From Perca fluviatilis (Eukaryota; Chordata; Actinopteri; Perciformes; Percidae), in NCBI RefSeq assembly GCF_010015445.1, contig NC_053115.1, forward strand, positions 5,563,576-5,627,575: a DNA stretch of 64,000 nucleotides, given 5' to 3'. Under the pieces are notes generated by a model that searched no databases, was not told where the DNA came from, and was given only the letters and a program-made list of their open reading frames with translations. Shown one piece after another: positions 45,476 to 56,795 of the stretch (position 1 is its first letter; each line of letters starts with the position of its first letter). The position numbers and the translations under genes are program-made.

Positions 45476-45765
45476 AAAAATCTGGTTTCTATTTTTGTTT
45501 ACCTTTTTTATAATTGAATTTCCTTGTTTTCTCACAAAGAACGAAATGTATCATATGATCATAAATGTGATCTTGCAGGTTTAAATTGCAAATATAAACC
45601 ATAAATGATGTATATATAATTGGTAATTGAGCTAAAGTAAACATCTATTAAGTATTTTTACATAAATTGTTATGGCTGTATTGATTTAAAAGCCTAATAA
45701 TGTGGTGGGTCCACCAGACCCGGGAACATTGGCTGTGTAACAAAAATATGAACACCACACAAGGG
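45136..45765. mobile_element. piggyBac-type MITE, complete
   Basis: The left end CCCTTGTATGGTGTTCAGG is inverted relative to the right end GAACACCACACAAGGG. The right flank is TTAA (45766-45769). The left flank is TTCA (45132-45135), a one-base change from TTAA. Subterminal GGGTCTACTGGACCC and GGGTCCACCAGACCC palindromes occur inside. The 630-bp body has no transposase. The left half is also in copy 1 at 43081-43417. Confidence 0.8.
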
Positions 45766-45769
45766 TTAA

Positions 45770-46299
45770 AAGGATATGTGGGTGTGTGTGTGGGGGGGGG
45801 AGGGGGTATAATTACTTCATGAAATCAATTCTGTTTCATTTAGGTGACACCCCTATTTGAAAAGTGCCCTGTGTGGTCTCATATCTTTCTATGCTGTACT
45901 TTTAAGTGCAGCAGTGCTTCACGGTGTCTCACACTATAAAGGCTCAGGCTGAAGAATACAGCATGTGGGCTTTTTTCAAATATAATAAAGATGACTCTTG
46001 ATGTTTTTATTTGATTTATAAAAACCTCTTGTGGGTCAGTTTCACTAATGCACATCACTTTTTTTGTATCCTTCCCCCTTCTTCCATTGATCCGCAGAAG
46101 AAAATTCATTACATGCCATAATGCAAAATCCCTGCATCAATTCACCATCAAAATACTATAGGACGTTTATTACAGTGAGAGGATGCATTAGGCAGTTTAC
46201 AGTAGTTAGGATAGTATAAATGTGTCTACTCTTTTTTTTTTTTTAACCATATGATTCCAAAAAAATATTCCTGCGAATTCCCTCTTGATCTCTGCTCTT
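45770..46299. other. Intergenic, AT-rich
   Basis: A G-rich (GTGTG)n/G-run at 45778-45802 and a T-run at 46231-46244. No exon seen. Confidence 0.4.
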
Positions 46300-46835
46300 T
46301 AAAACAACATATATCCCGAGATCAAACGTGCACTCACTTAAGCAAAGGAACGGCAGGTGCCCATAGGCTGGTGGCGCATTACTGTGCTGCGATGGGTGTT
46401 TTCACGCGTCACCAGTGGGCGCTTCTTCCTGCGTACAAAGAGAGCAGAGCCCGGGGATGCGCACAATGTGAGTCTCCGCTCAGAGGCACCGCTTGTGGAG
46501 TGTAAAACGACGAGGTCGAGGAGCATCCCGGCGCAGTATCATCCTCAACAAGACAAAAACTCACTTATTGTGGAATTTACCGAGGTAGGGGCGACTGTTC
46601 AGTCCCGTCCTCGAGCACCGAGAGACGCACTTAATAGACGGAGCAGAAATTAAGAGCAGAGCGCAAACACTGCTGGAGCAGAGAGCAGCAATCTCTTCTT
46701 TGGCTTCTGAGAGAGACAAGAGTTTCTGTGAGAAATGTAAGCCGCTCATCAGAGCCACAGATAACACATCTAAGGGACGCTGGAATTACAATCAAAGCAG
46801 TTTAATGAAGAGGAAAACAATGCATCCTATATCAA
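46300..46835 (+). promoter_or_regulatory. cntn3: Candidate CpG promoter and 5' untranslated exon of the contactin gene
   Basis: From about 46320 to 46650 CpG frequency rises sharply compared with both flanks (for example GCGCATTAC, CACGCGTCACC, GACGAGGTCGAGG, CCCGTCCTCGAGCACCGAG). The stretch is followed by purine-rich leader-like sequence ending ATATCAA/GTAAGT, a strong splice donor at 46836. It lies about 6.3 kb upstream of the signal-peptide exon, which begins at a splice acceptor and so needs an upstream non-coding exon. The link to that gene is inference. No TATA box is evident. Confidence 0.45.
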
Positions 46836-49800
46836 GTAAGTAGCCTATATCCGACCAGAAATAATCAGTGGCATGTTTGCACGTTTTTTTTTTCCTGCCT
46901 TTGCATTTAAATGTGTAAAGAACGGTGTGCTGCTAAGTTTGCTACCTTTTGCTTTGCAGAAGAAAAAAAAAAACAGTAGCGAATCCAAGTTAATTTGAAT
47001 CAGAGCAAAATAAAATAACCTCAAAAAAGCCATATCCCTGTGGCGAGATGTCTTCATCTAATATCGGAGATAAGGGCAGAGAGACGGAGTGTGCATGATC
47101 GTGGTCACGCATGCATGATGCCGATGATTGCGTTTCTAGACGAGTCTCAAACGGTTTGGATGGTCCAACTGGGATTTCTACTGTAAAGGCTCATTTCCCT
47201 CATCTAGGACCGAGTCCATATGGTGCTGCTCTGCTCAGTCACACAGAGAAACAGCATCAGGACTGCCCCCCTGGTGGAAAGCTCTCTCCCCAACTTGTTT
47301 AAGGCAATCATTTTAGTATCTGCAGAGAAAAAGAGTTTAAACTCGTGGATTCTTTTTTTTAATTGTGATTTTATGTCATTTAACACCATAACATTCTAAT
47401 ATTTGTATAGAATCTTTCTAAAAAAAAAATCTCACAGGATTATGATAGTTGCAGTTTAGGAATATAAGGCCTATTAAATTCTTTATTGCACCAGCTCAGC
47501 TTCAATATCATTTTTGTGGGAAAGCAAATATTTGGCCACCAGTGGTCTGCACTCAAGTGTTCTTTTTTTTATTTTTCACCCAAACTGCAAAAAGGACAAT
47601 AAAGTTGATCTTATCTTATCTTAACAGTGAGAGAAAAATACTCAGCCTTCTCCATCTTCAAAGTCTGCTACTATTCAGCAGGGATTGTAATCGTTCTCCC
47701 CTCTACTCATGTTTATTTATAGATCCTTTGCACATATTTTGAGCAGTGGCCAAACGAGAGGTGAAATATGTCTTTGAAGCCATGCAAGTGAATTATTCTA
47801 TGCATGAGTTTGTAGCAGCATTTGCTTTGCAGAAACCCTCTTTTGATTGAACCAGTGGCAATGATATTGTACAGCCAGTTTCTTTTCCGGGAAAGGCTGA
47901 GGAATTGATTGAATGGCAAAAAAAAATTTGTGAAAGTGTAAAGAGGCTGCCTTGAGTGTCTCCTGCTCCTCATCCTTGACCTCCAGTCATGTGTGGCTGT
48001 ATCTAGGATGAGGATCTCGGGATGTGCCTGGCTGATGATGGGGTTGAGAAATGGATCGCTGCTCCCCTCTCTTTTAAGTGCACTTACTCTCCTGCCCTGC
48101 GTTAGGCAGCAGCTGAGGGATGCAGCCGTGTTTAACGTAGGAGAGAGTCACTGGGGGCGTCCTGCCTTCTTCCAGGGATTCAGTGATTTTTCGCATGAAA
48201 ATACACAGCTGTATAACATCTGCAGAGTGTCCTGCCCAGATGTTTCTAACGGGTAAACAGATATTTAATATGTTATACGTGAGTGTCAAATTACAGTGTT
48301 ATGTATTTTGTGTGAAAACTCTCATGTTGATCATGACGTGCTATAATGTCCCTGCTCTACTTTTGAGTAACATTTCACAAGCAGACATATTTATTCACAT
48401 GACATGGAGCTCCCTCATCTGTTTATTGCTACATGTACATGCTTTTCCCCAGCATTCATAAGTGACATAGTCACAGTTCTTACACAGACCAGTCTTATCC
48501 ATGCATGCGTCAGTTAAATGTGTGAAGTGGCTACTCTTTTTTTTTTTCTTTTTTAGCCTGCAAGGCTGCTTGAAATGAAATGTAAGGAATCATCTCAGGA
48601 GATAATATTCATTCAAGCAATACTTTCATGAATGTTAATGTAACAGCTGTTGAGATCGGGTTGTGGGGGGGCGATTACATGAGATGCCTTTCTATTTGAA
48701 ACCTTAATACATAATTTGCCATGGGAAGCATTACTCACTCCTCTACGATAATGCAGAGTTATGACGCAATCAATACCGAACAATTACTCCTACTTTGCTT
48801 CTTCTTCTCATTTTACAAGCCATGAAATACAGACATTAAGCTCTGCCTTTATTTGTTAATCACTTCACTTATTTTATTTTCTATCCTCCTTGGCTCATGT
48901 GAAATAGAGTTGTGCAGGTCGTCAGTTAGTCAGAGTAAATTAGGAGGCCGTTGATTGTGAATTCATTGGCGAAAAAACACAGAGCAGCTGTGCATTCAGA
49001 TTGAGTCCGTCCCTGGTGGCGGATCCTTGTCTCCCAGGTTCTCTTGCTGAGTGATTTAATGCAGATGGCAGCAGATAGTCATAAAGACAATAACTTAGTG
49101 CAATGAGTGCATCATATACTGTAGTGAATGCATACCCATTGTGCCACTGGTGTTCAATTTGGACACAGTGAGTTTTTTTTTTGCTTGTACTGTATATCTC
49201 CATCTCCCAGCTCTGTGTACCCCTTGTGATGTGACTACAGGCCTTGAGCGTGCACACCCCTATGATAGAAACTCTCCTTTCCTCCCTCCCTTATTGGATT
49301 CTTGTGCAATTATGCAGTCTTCGGGGATGGGGGTGGATGCCTTTAACCACCTTTCATATCAATTATGTGCCAAACAACAGCCCTGCTAACCAAGAAGTCA
49401 TCTAATTTATTCTGGAATGCATTTAGCCAATGATTTCTATTAGGTTTAACTTCTGTGGAGGTGAAAGTGTGATGTCTCATTACATTTGGAAGAGCAATCT
49501 TTTGCTCATCATTTCAGTTGAGAAAGACAAAGAAAGAAAATGTCACCTTCATCTCCGCAAAAGGACAGAAAGACTTGTTTTCCGTTCAGTTAATTTTTTC
49601 TTTTTCCTTTGGATTTTCTAAAGCTTCAGCATAAGCAGCTGCTTAATGTTTAACACTGGTGCAGCTCTTTGAAGGTCAGAATTGATACAATTCTTTCTTC
49701 AATTTTTAGCTGCTCTGAAATGGCTTTTGGAGCATCATGAGAAACTTAAGCTCTCCATAGAGAGCCACTGAAAAGCCGCCTGCTGGAAATGAAATTCTTC

Positions 49801-51164
49801 AAGGCAGGGTGACACACCCTTCATACACAATGGCTCGAAAAACTGGCATGTATTGGGCCTTTTAATAAACCCATATTTCAGACACAAATCAACTAAGAAG
49901 AAAAACGTTCAAAAATGAAAATGTCACTGCAGGTTTTACAGACTGCAGAATGAAGCTGTGCTCAGGGGCAAACATCCATCATATCAGCAGAGACACTGTG
50001 CCATGGACTGCGTAACACACAACTTGCAAAGAACGACTTTTCGAAGAGATTTTCCTCTCAGGATCTTGAGGCTCTTAGGACTGATGGGTTGGGATGACGA
50101 GTTTGAATCCTCCAGAAAGCGGATGGCGGTTAATACTGGACTCAAACTGAAAAATGCAGCACACAATTTTTTTTTTCTCTACAGTAGAATCTCAAACCGT
50201 GTAATCCAATGCGATGGGTTTGTAGAGTGGCAAAACGCCTCCTACATTTTGAAAGACATCAGGAAATCCACTCTGAATCTCTCACTGTGTCTGAAATTAC
50301 TCCAGATGAGGACTGGCACTGGAATTACTGGCACCAGGACAGTCAAGTTAAGCCAACATTAGCCAGTAAATTGTGTTCAGGCAAATGGGATGATCCCCCT
50401 TCTATTGTGTCTGCTCAGCACCACGGTATTTGCATGTTTCATACTCCTCCACAGGATTACGTAGCCATGGTTTTCATGTCAAACTCCAGCCACAATCCTA
50501 CAGTTACAAGTTGGTGAAACAAGTGAGTGGTTAGTATGTTTGAAGAATTCCAAAGATAGCCCTGGGTTAATCCACATAACAGGGTCGTGTTGTAAGGATG
50601 AGGGGTTGGCTTGAATTCCTAATCCTGAGAGCCGTATCAGTTTCCACTTACTGTGATGTAGGTCAGGGTTTGAGCAAAGCCCCTCCTGTCCCACTGATAC
50701 TGCAATTACAGTCTTAGAGCTCTTCGCTCCACCTCCTCATAAGAAAAGTTTGAGGTCATTGATCACTGGTTAGATGGGATATCTGATGCAGCAGTTTATG
50801 GATGATCAGCCTTTGAGTGAATCTTCTATCACACTATAACTGTGTGTGTATATATATATATATATATAATTTATTTACTAATTTATTTGCAGCATTGCCA
50901 GCAATGGCCTAATACAACCAGGGATATTAAAGGGGTGCTCCAGCTATTACGTATTATGTTTCCACAATGTTTCGGAACCCAGAAGATTCAGATTAAAAAG
51001 GAATGGTCAAAATCTGTGTGTCAGAGGCCGAGATATCCTCACTTTTATCATACTCATTGGGTCAAGCTCTAAAACCACTGGATCCTACATTTCCCATAAT
51101 GAAACCATAAGCATATTTTCTACTTCACATGAGCAGCATGTAACGCAGGCTTTTTTGTTTTAAG
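46836..51164 (+). other. Candidate first intron of the contactin gene, left part
   Basis: No exon recognised. A retroposon tail is visible at 47585-47625 (GACAATAAAGTTGATC then TTATC repeats). A (TA)n tract lies at 50851-50869. ORFs at 49958-50517 and elsewhere have no domain. Confidence 0.4.
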
Positions 51165-51310
51165 CAGTGTTGGGGAAGTTACTGTCCTAATGAATTACTT
51201 ACTACTCATTGGAAAAGTAATTACATCACTTTACCAATCACTCAACAGCAAAAGTATTTAGTTACTTTACTTGTTACATTACTTTTATTCACTCAGCACA
51301 GCTCCTTTAA

Positions 51311-51903
51311 AGTGCTCATATTACGCCTTTGGCTTTTCCCCTTTCCTTTATTGTGTTACATATCTTTTTTGTGCACGTTGTAGGTTTACAAAGTGAAAAA
51401 GCCCAAAGTCCCCCCCAAAGGGACTTACCATCTCCAACAGAAAACACTGTTCACAAACTGCTCCAAACAGCTCTATTGTAGTCCAGCCTTTACTTCCGTG
51501 ATGAATGGGCGTCACTTTGTAACACATCTTATAATGCTCGCCTAGCTGCTAACGTGGTATGCCTGGCTAGTAGTCCTTACCTAGGTACTGTCAGGGCATG
51601 TCCTCATACTCTGATTCTGACTGACTAGTAGTCCTTACCTAGGTACTGTCAGGGCACACCCTCATACTCTGCTTCTGACTGGCTAGTAGTCCTTACCTAG
51701 GTACTGCGCATGTGCGACTCCCAACAGAGATGGAACAGAAGTGTGATGCCTCACTCGGTAGCTAAAACAGAGAGCTGAAAAGAGGAGCTGCAGCCAAAAA
51801 TATAGTGTTTTTTTTAATTTTTTTATTAAAACCACATAAACCTCTTCTGGTACAACCTCTAAATACAATTATGAACCTCTAAATGAGAGTAATATGAGCA
51901 CTT
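51311..51903. mobile_element. piggyBac-type MITE, TTAA flanks
   Basis: TTAA occurs at 51307-51310 and 51904-51907. The ends AGTGCTCATATTACG and the complement of AAGTGCTCATATTACTC are inverted repeats. The 593-bp body contains a three-unit tandem array and no ORF. The family resembles an abundant percomorph repeat from memory. It is nested in the hAT-like element, so it is the younger of the two. Confidence 0.85.
51563..51720. repeat. 58-bp tandem repeat, about 2.7 units
   Basis: Units start at 51563, 51621 and 51679 (CTGGCTAGTAGTCCTTACC). The third breaks off at TACTGCGCATGTGCGAC. Unit-to-unit differences are few. Confidence 0.85.
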
Positions 51904-52357
51904 TTAACAACTCCAAAGCCACCACATGCACAGATAAATGAAGCTGTTTAGTCCTATTGGGACAAAAGCAATGACAAATTAATTAGAGCTGACACATTAT
52001 TTGTTTTAACTTATTTGACAACAATCAAAGTAGGTTAATAGCACCTGTTTTAGAATTGATGTTCCATTTATTTGCCGTACCTCTTCTGCTTTACCTGGGT
52101 GACTAAGTCGAGATTGCACTTTACAGAATCAAAAGCTTTATCCACGATTTTTCCATCTGTGGTGTTGAACTCAAAATTCTCCTAGTTAAACAGCAAACAA
52201 GCCCACCCCCACACTGTTAAAGTAACAGCTTTACTGAGATTAGTAAGCAATGAATTAGTGAATTTTAAAATTTAGCCCCTTACACTACTTTTTAAATTAT
52301 AAAAGTAATCACACTGTTGTAATGCATTAATCAGGTAAGCAGTACTGCCCGACACTG

Positions 52358-53088
52358 GATTCTCCTGATGCAAACACTGCTTATGAGTCAGAGTCATTGT
52401 CTCAGACAGGAGACATGCAACTGTTTTCACAGGCTTAGAAGTTAACTAAGCTTGATATGTTAAATCGTTGCGCCCCTTTAAAGGGATAAATACCTTGGTA
52501 GAAAAAGGCATAGGTTGACAATTACAGTTATATCTTTTTACGACAGTCAAAGCTAATAGCTGACAATGAACTATACCATTTGTGATGTTTTAGTATGTAG
52601 CCTTCCTGTATTTTCTGTTGATCTAAGGGAATGATGTGTGTGTATAAAAAATGAAAACAGTCAGCTTGCTTACATTCAGTCGGCTACCAAACAAACCGTT
52701 TGTATTTGTAAGTATGAAGTGGCATTGCTGGTACACATTCTGCCAGCTCCTATTGATAGTCAAATTGGAAGAGAGAAGTATCTTTTGAGGTCAATCATTT
52801 CCTTCCTCACTTATGATGAAAACATACCCATTTAGCAGCTGTTTCTTCTGTGCCACCTGAAAATTGCACCGCCTGTTTGTATTCTCAGGTTTCTCTTCCC
52901 CTCCTCCACAATCCCTTATTTTACTTCCTCAGGATTCACTTTCTCTTCACTTACATAATCTCCCAAATAATAAGAACCAATTATGTAGCTTAGCAGGGCT
53001 ATAATCATGTTTTTTGCTGATGAATGCTTGTCGTATTTGGATCAAAATGTCATATTTTAATCACATCCATAATTACTTCTCCCTTCAG
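52358..53088 (+). other. Intron sequence before the signal-peptide exon
   Basis: No other exon is seen. It ends in a polypyrimidine acceptor, ACTTCTCCCTTCAG, at 53088. Confidence 0.5.
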
Positions 53089-53224
53089 ATTAAAATTATT
53101 GCATTCAAGGGAGAGCATTCCATTCATACGCAATTGGATGAGAGTCTTAATAGCCCTCAGCAACTAAAGATGATGTTACCATGGAAACAAATTGTTCTGC
53201 TATCAATCACTGGATGCCTTGCAG
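53089..53224 (+). CDS. cntn3: Contactin-3-like gene, signal-peptide exon
   Basis: The exon is bounded by CTTCTCCCTTCAG (AG at 53087-53088) and G/GTAAGA (GT at 53225). The first 81 bases are 5' untranslated. Coding starts at 53170 with two consecutive ATGs and gives MMLPWKQIVLLSITGCLA plus one base of the next codon. This is a signal peptide: a Lys near the N-terminus, then a hydrophobic core. From memory it matches the start of mammalian contactin-3 (MM-x-x-WKQ-x-ILLS-x-x-GCL) better than other contactins. Contactins are GPI-anchored neuronal adhesion proteins with six Ig and four fibronectin III domains, acting at the cell surface in axon growth and synapse formation. The intron phase (1) fits the next exon. 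Confidence 0.8.
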
Positions 53225-55458
53225 GTAAGATATTTTAAATTTAAGTCTCACCGCACTTGTTTATGCCACGACAAATTCTCTCATACATTTGTGTTTATTA
53301 ATGCATATTCATTACAGGATAATGTTACTGCTGTGCTTTTTTTGTGTTACTCTACAATCTCACACACTAATTGCACGTCTGTAAGGTTAGAGGTTATTAA
53401 TAGCATTTCACTCTTAGAAAGCAGCGTTTGTATGAAAAGTGGAGTTTCATCCATTAGTGAGATAGAGACAGAATCGGAACAGTAAATAAATAACCTCAGA
53501 AACAAAATCTCTTCTTTTCCACCAAAAAGGTTACACCGATTAAGTTGCAGTCATTACATACAGCGTTCTAGCATGATGTCCTTCACCGCTCCCTAGAGCG
53601 GTGTCCTGCTGCACATTTACATTACACTGTCAGGCACGACTGGGAGTCCAATCCCATTCCTGTTTATGGTCTGTCCAGATCATTATCAGGGTCCATGCAA
53701 TGAATCCAGCCCCGCATTTTAGCACAATCTACTTGTCACCATACCTTATTCTGCCCTTGTGTGGCCACCTGGGATTTGAGCAGGAGAAGCACACTTCAGA
53801 CTCTCTACCAGAATGTCAACCCTTGTTCAAATGACATTGTAAATCCCAATGAATGTTATTCAAATTGGCTCATTGGTAATTCATGCCCAGTACTCTAGGG
53901 ACCCAGATCCAAGCAGTCTCACCTTCCTAGCGGCCGAGTGTTTTTAACAAGGCCTTGGTTGCTGCCTATAGGTGCTAGTTCTTATTCAGTGTTGTGATGG
54001 AAACCCTTCAAAATCACTACAGATGATAATAATCATTGTGACATCTGAAGGGATATCTTGCCTGGCTTTACATTCGGGATCCTCACAAAATACACTGACA
54101 CCTTAGATGATAGCCTGTTATTCAAATTCACTTAAGGGAGAGCTTGTTAAACCAAACTGTGAGGTGAATGAATTTGATGTTATGCTAGTTGTTTGATCAT
54201 TTATGAATTGATTGTTCTACAACAAAGGTTTTTGAAATTTGACAGTTTCAGATGTATCCCAAATGTAACTTTTTTTTGCTCTACTTTGGTTCAAAGCTAA
54301 TTCCAACTTCTCCATATTTCTGAACAACCATCACTGAGTCGTTGTCATGTCTTGTTTCTCAAGTGCAGTATGTGTTCATTCCTTGACACATTATTACAGG
54401 TTTAAACCACATGTAGAAATGCTAGCCACACGCTGCAATATGTTAGCAGTAGGATATTAATTAGGCCTACTCTGGCCGTCTGTTGACTCTGCTTTCATTT
54501 AGTACCAGATTGTGTTCCACAGCCTTTCCTTTTAAGCTGCTGGCAGATGAGTGCATCCTTATGGCCTCAATTAACCGGTGCATGTGAAGTATATGACATA
54601 GATGTTCTGAAAATAACTCATTTTGCTTTATTCATCAACCCTGTCACTTACAGGGAATCATTAATATATGAAAACTGTCTTTCTACATCAGTAGTCATCT
54701 ATTGTAGACTATAGTGCTCAACTTTAGTCCTCAACTATTACAGTATTATCCATCATTATCATATTGTTTATGGCAAGTAATTGACACTGAAAATCTCAGT
54801 TTAGTTGTGTTATTCAGTATATGTGAGCTCTGCACCTGCATTTAACTCTCTCAAACCACTTAGCCAGCTAAATATTTACGCAGTAATTAACACATTATAC
54901 ATGACAAATTTGCATTATTTTTTATGTATTTGCATTTTAACATGGGAGTTTTTAAGCAGAGAAATTAATTATATTGGAGAGTACTGTAGCAACAATATGA
55001 TGATTTATCATGATGATACATCAACACAGTAAGGCCTGGCACTACAGGCCTCGCCTGCAAATTTGAGTAAATACACATGAGTGCCGTGGTCAGTGTTTTC
55101 TCTTCACTATTCCAGTGTCAGGCTTAACTGAAACAAAAACAGATACCTAATAAGTCAGCGTTAGCAGTTAATGCCTAACAAGGATAAGTGGGACTTGCTC
55201 TTCTTGATGCAATACAAGCAAATGGTGTACACATCTTGGTGAATGTCCTAATGCATTTCTTTGCTTTTTTCCATGGAAAGACAGTATATTGAAAAAAGTA
55301 ATATACATTGAGGGTCAGGAAGTTGCTGTATTTCAGCAAGATTAACTATTTGTCCACACAGTCTCTCTTTTGCTGTATTTTTCCAGTGTTTTTTTCTTGA
55401 GGTCAAAGAGACACTTTTTCTGTCTTGTACTACTATAGACTTTCTCCCCTTTCCCCAG
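53225..55458 (+). other. Contactin intron, 2.2 kb
   Basis: Starts GTAAGA and ends TTTCTCCCCTTTCCCCAG. No transposon or extra exon recognised inside. Confidence 0.75.
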
Positions 55459-55594
55459 CCTGTACAGAGGATGTCATATTTCAAGGGCCAAGATGGAGGA
55501 CGGAGCCAAGTGACCTCATTTTACCGATCAACTCCCCAGACCAGCAGGCTACCATCACGTGCGAGGCAGAAGGGAGCCCTCCTCCGCAGTACAG
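55459..55594 (+). CDS. cntn3: Contactin-3-like gene, first Ig-domain exon
   Basis: The exon is bounded by a strong acceptor (CCCCTTTCCCCAG, AG at 55457-55458) and a donor G/GTAAAT (GT at 55595). The split codon with the previous exon gives Ala, then CTEDVIFQGPRWRTEPSDLI follows, then LPINSPDQQATITCEAEG and SPPPQYR. The GPxxxxEPSDxIxP opening, the Ig cysteine in TITCEAEG, and the PxPxYR ending just before the expected Trp follow the contactin Ig1 pattern. The exon ends in phase 2, within the Arg codon. The remaining Ig1 half (starting W) was not found up to 64000. The annotated-looking ORF at 55471-55866 is out of frame with this. Confidence 0.82.
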
Positions 55595-56639
55595 GTAAAT
55601 TACCACATCAAAGCTACATACACCACAAGCCTCGGCTCAACCGTCTACCTGCTTTGGCTCCATATCCACATCACTTGGTGAAAATCCATTGCTGCTTAAT
55701 TGCTTGTGAATCCTTATTGCATCCACGGAAATCAAAGAGGGTACAGATAGCGCTGATTGCTATTGATCTATTAAAGAACGTTTTCAGGCACATAAATGCT
55801 GGAGAGAGATTACGCACCATCCAAAAAAAAGAAGAAGGAGAGAGGCTTCAAAGAGCAACTGCTTAATTGAGCATCCATTTCTAATTGAAAAAGCGTATCT
55901 GTCTCAGCCTAGGCTATGATGTAGAGTTAGAGTCAGGGAGCCGCCACTATGGTTGATGAATATGCCAACACCTCAGATATTAGTGGGGTTAACTTTATTA
56001 ATGATAAGATTTAAGCCACAGTACGGCTAAAGCTGATGATTTATAATATGGTGCATGGCTTAAGAAATCATCAGGAGAGACAAGGAGATTCCAGCGACTC
56101 ATTTGCACCACAGATCCTTCGATATCTCCCTTGCTATTCCCTGGCGGTGCAGGGAGCCTGCCTGAAAATGGCAGCTGGCGGTGTATTCTTTTTTTTTTTG
56201 GTAGATTGTGTTTCGGAGCTTGGTCAGCACCATGTAGATGCACAGCAAGCACGGCAGAGAGGCAATAACCTTGTGAGTGACATTCTGTTAAATGCTTACA
56301 TTTCCTATAATGTGTCTGCGCTGAAAACATGGTCCAGGCACAGCAGCAGGGGATATCATTGTACCTATTGTGCAATCTGAGCTATCTCAGGATAGTCAGT
56401 CGAAACCATCACTTGCATTATTTCACCCGCAACTTAAAGCATTCTGACGTTCACTTGTGTTGTGGAAGAGTTTTTTCTCTTTCTGGTTCTTTGTGCAGCA
56501 GAAGGCAGCTGTTTTTAGCAAATAAGCTCAGATAAACGGACTTTAGGCTACTTGCCCAGAACCAAACAGCAAATAAACAACTTATTAGCGACTAGTGAGT
56601 GAACATAGGGATCCCTCTTTCATGCCTACTCTGTTACTT
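55595..56639 (+). other. Contactin intron, no further exon
   Basis: No sequence encoding the second half of Ig1 is recognised here or further right. ORFs at 55998-56535 on both strands overlap and lack domains. Confidence 0.45.
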
Positions 56640-56795
56640 TTACTATTTTTTCCCCATTTTATTCCCCGTTAAAAGTTTTTTTTTCCTCATCTAAATCGAG
56701 GGTCTAAGGATATAGATTGTCATATCCTGAACAGATTCTGAAGTCCCTTGAGACAAAATTTGTGATATTGAATAAAACTGACTTGACTTGAATTT
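56640..56795 (+). mobile_element. LINE 3' tail, plus strand
   Basis: The sequence runs from the T-run and AATCGAGGGTCTAAGG through TTGAGACAAAATTTGTGATA and ends AATAAAACTGACTTGACTTG. This is a very common fish LINE 3' terminus with a TTGAC repeat tail. Only the 3' untranslated part remains. Confidence 0.65.

Larger units (their letters stand above)
51165..52357. mobile_element. hAT-like MITE, split by a nested TTAA element
   Basis: The left end CAGTGTTGGGGAAGTTACTG pairs with the right end, whose complement is CAGTGTCGGGCAGTACTG. AAGTAAT/ATTACTT-rich sequence lies inside both ends. This is a familiar layout of fish hAT MITEs. The adjacent 8-mers (GTTTTAAG and GATTCTCC) do not match, so the TSD is lost or boundaries are slightly off. 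About 600 bp are its own; the rest is 51311-51903. Confidence 0.7.

Noticed and set aside
45778..45802. GT/G-rich tract as a regulatory or G-quadruplex site
   Set aside because: The G-run is single and low-complexity; there is no evidence for regulation.
55471..55866. 131-residue ORF over the contactin exon
   Set aside because: It is in a different frame from the spliced contactin reading and continues far into the intron.
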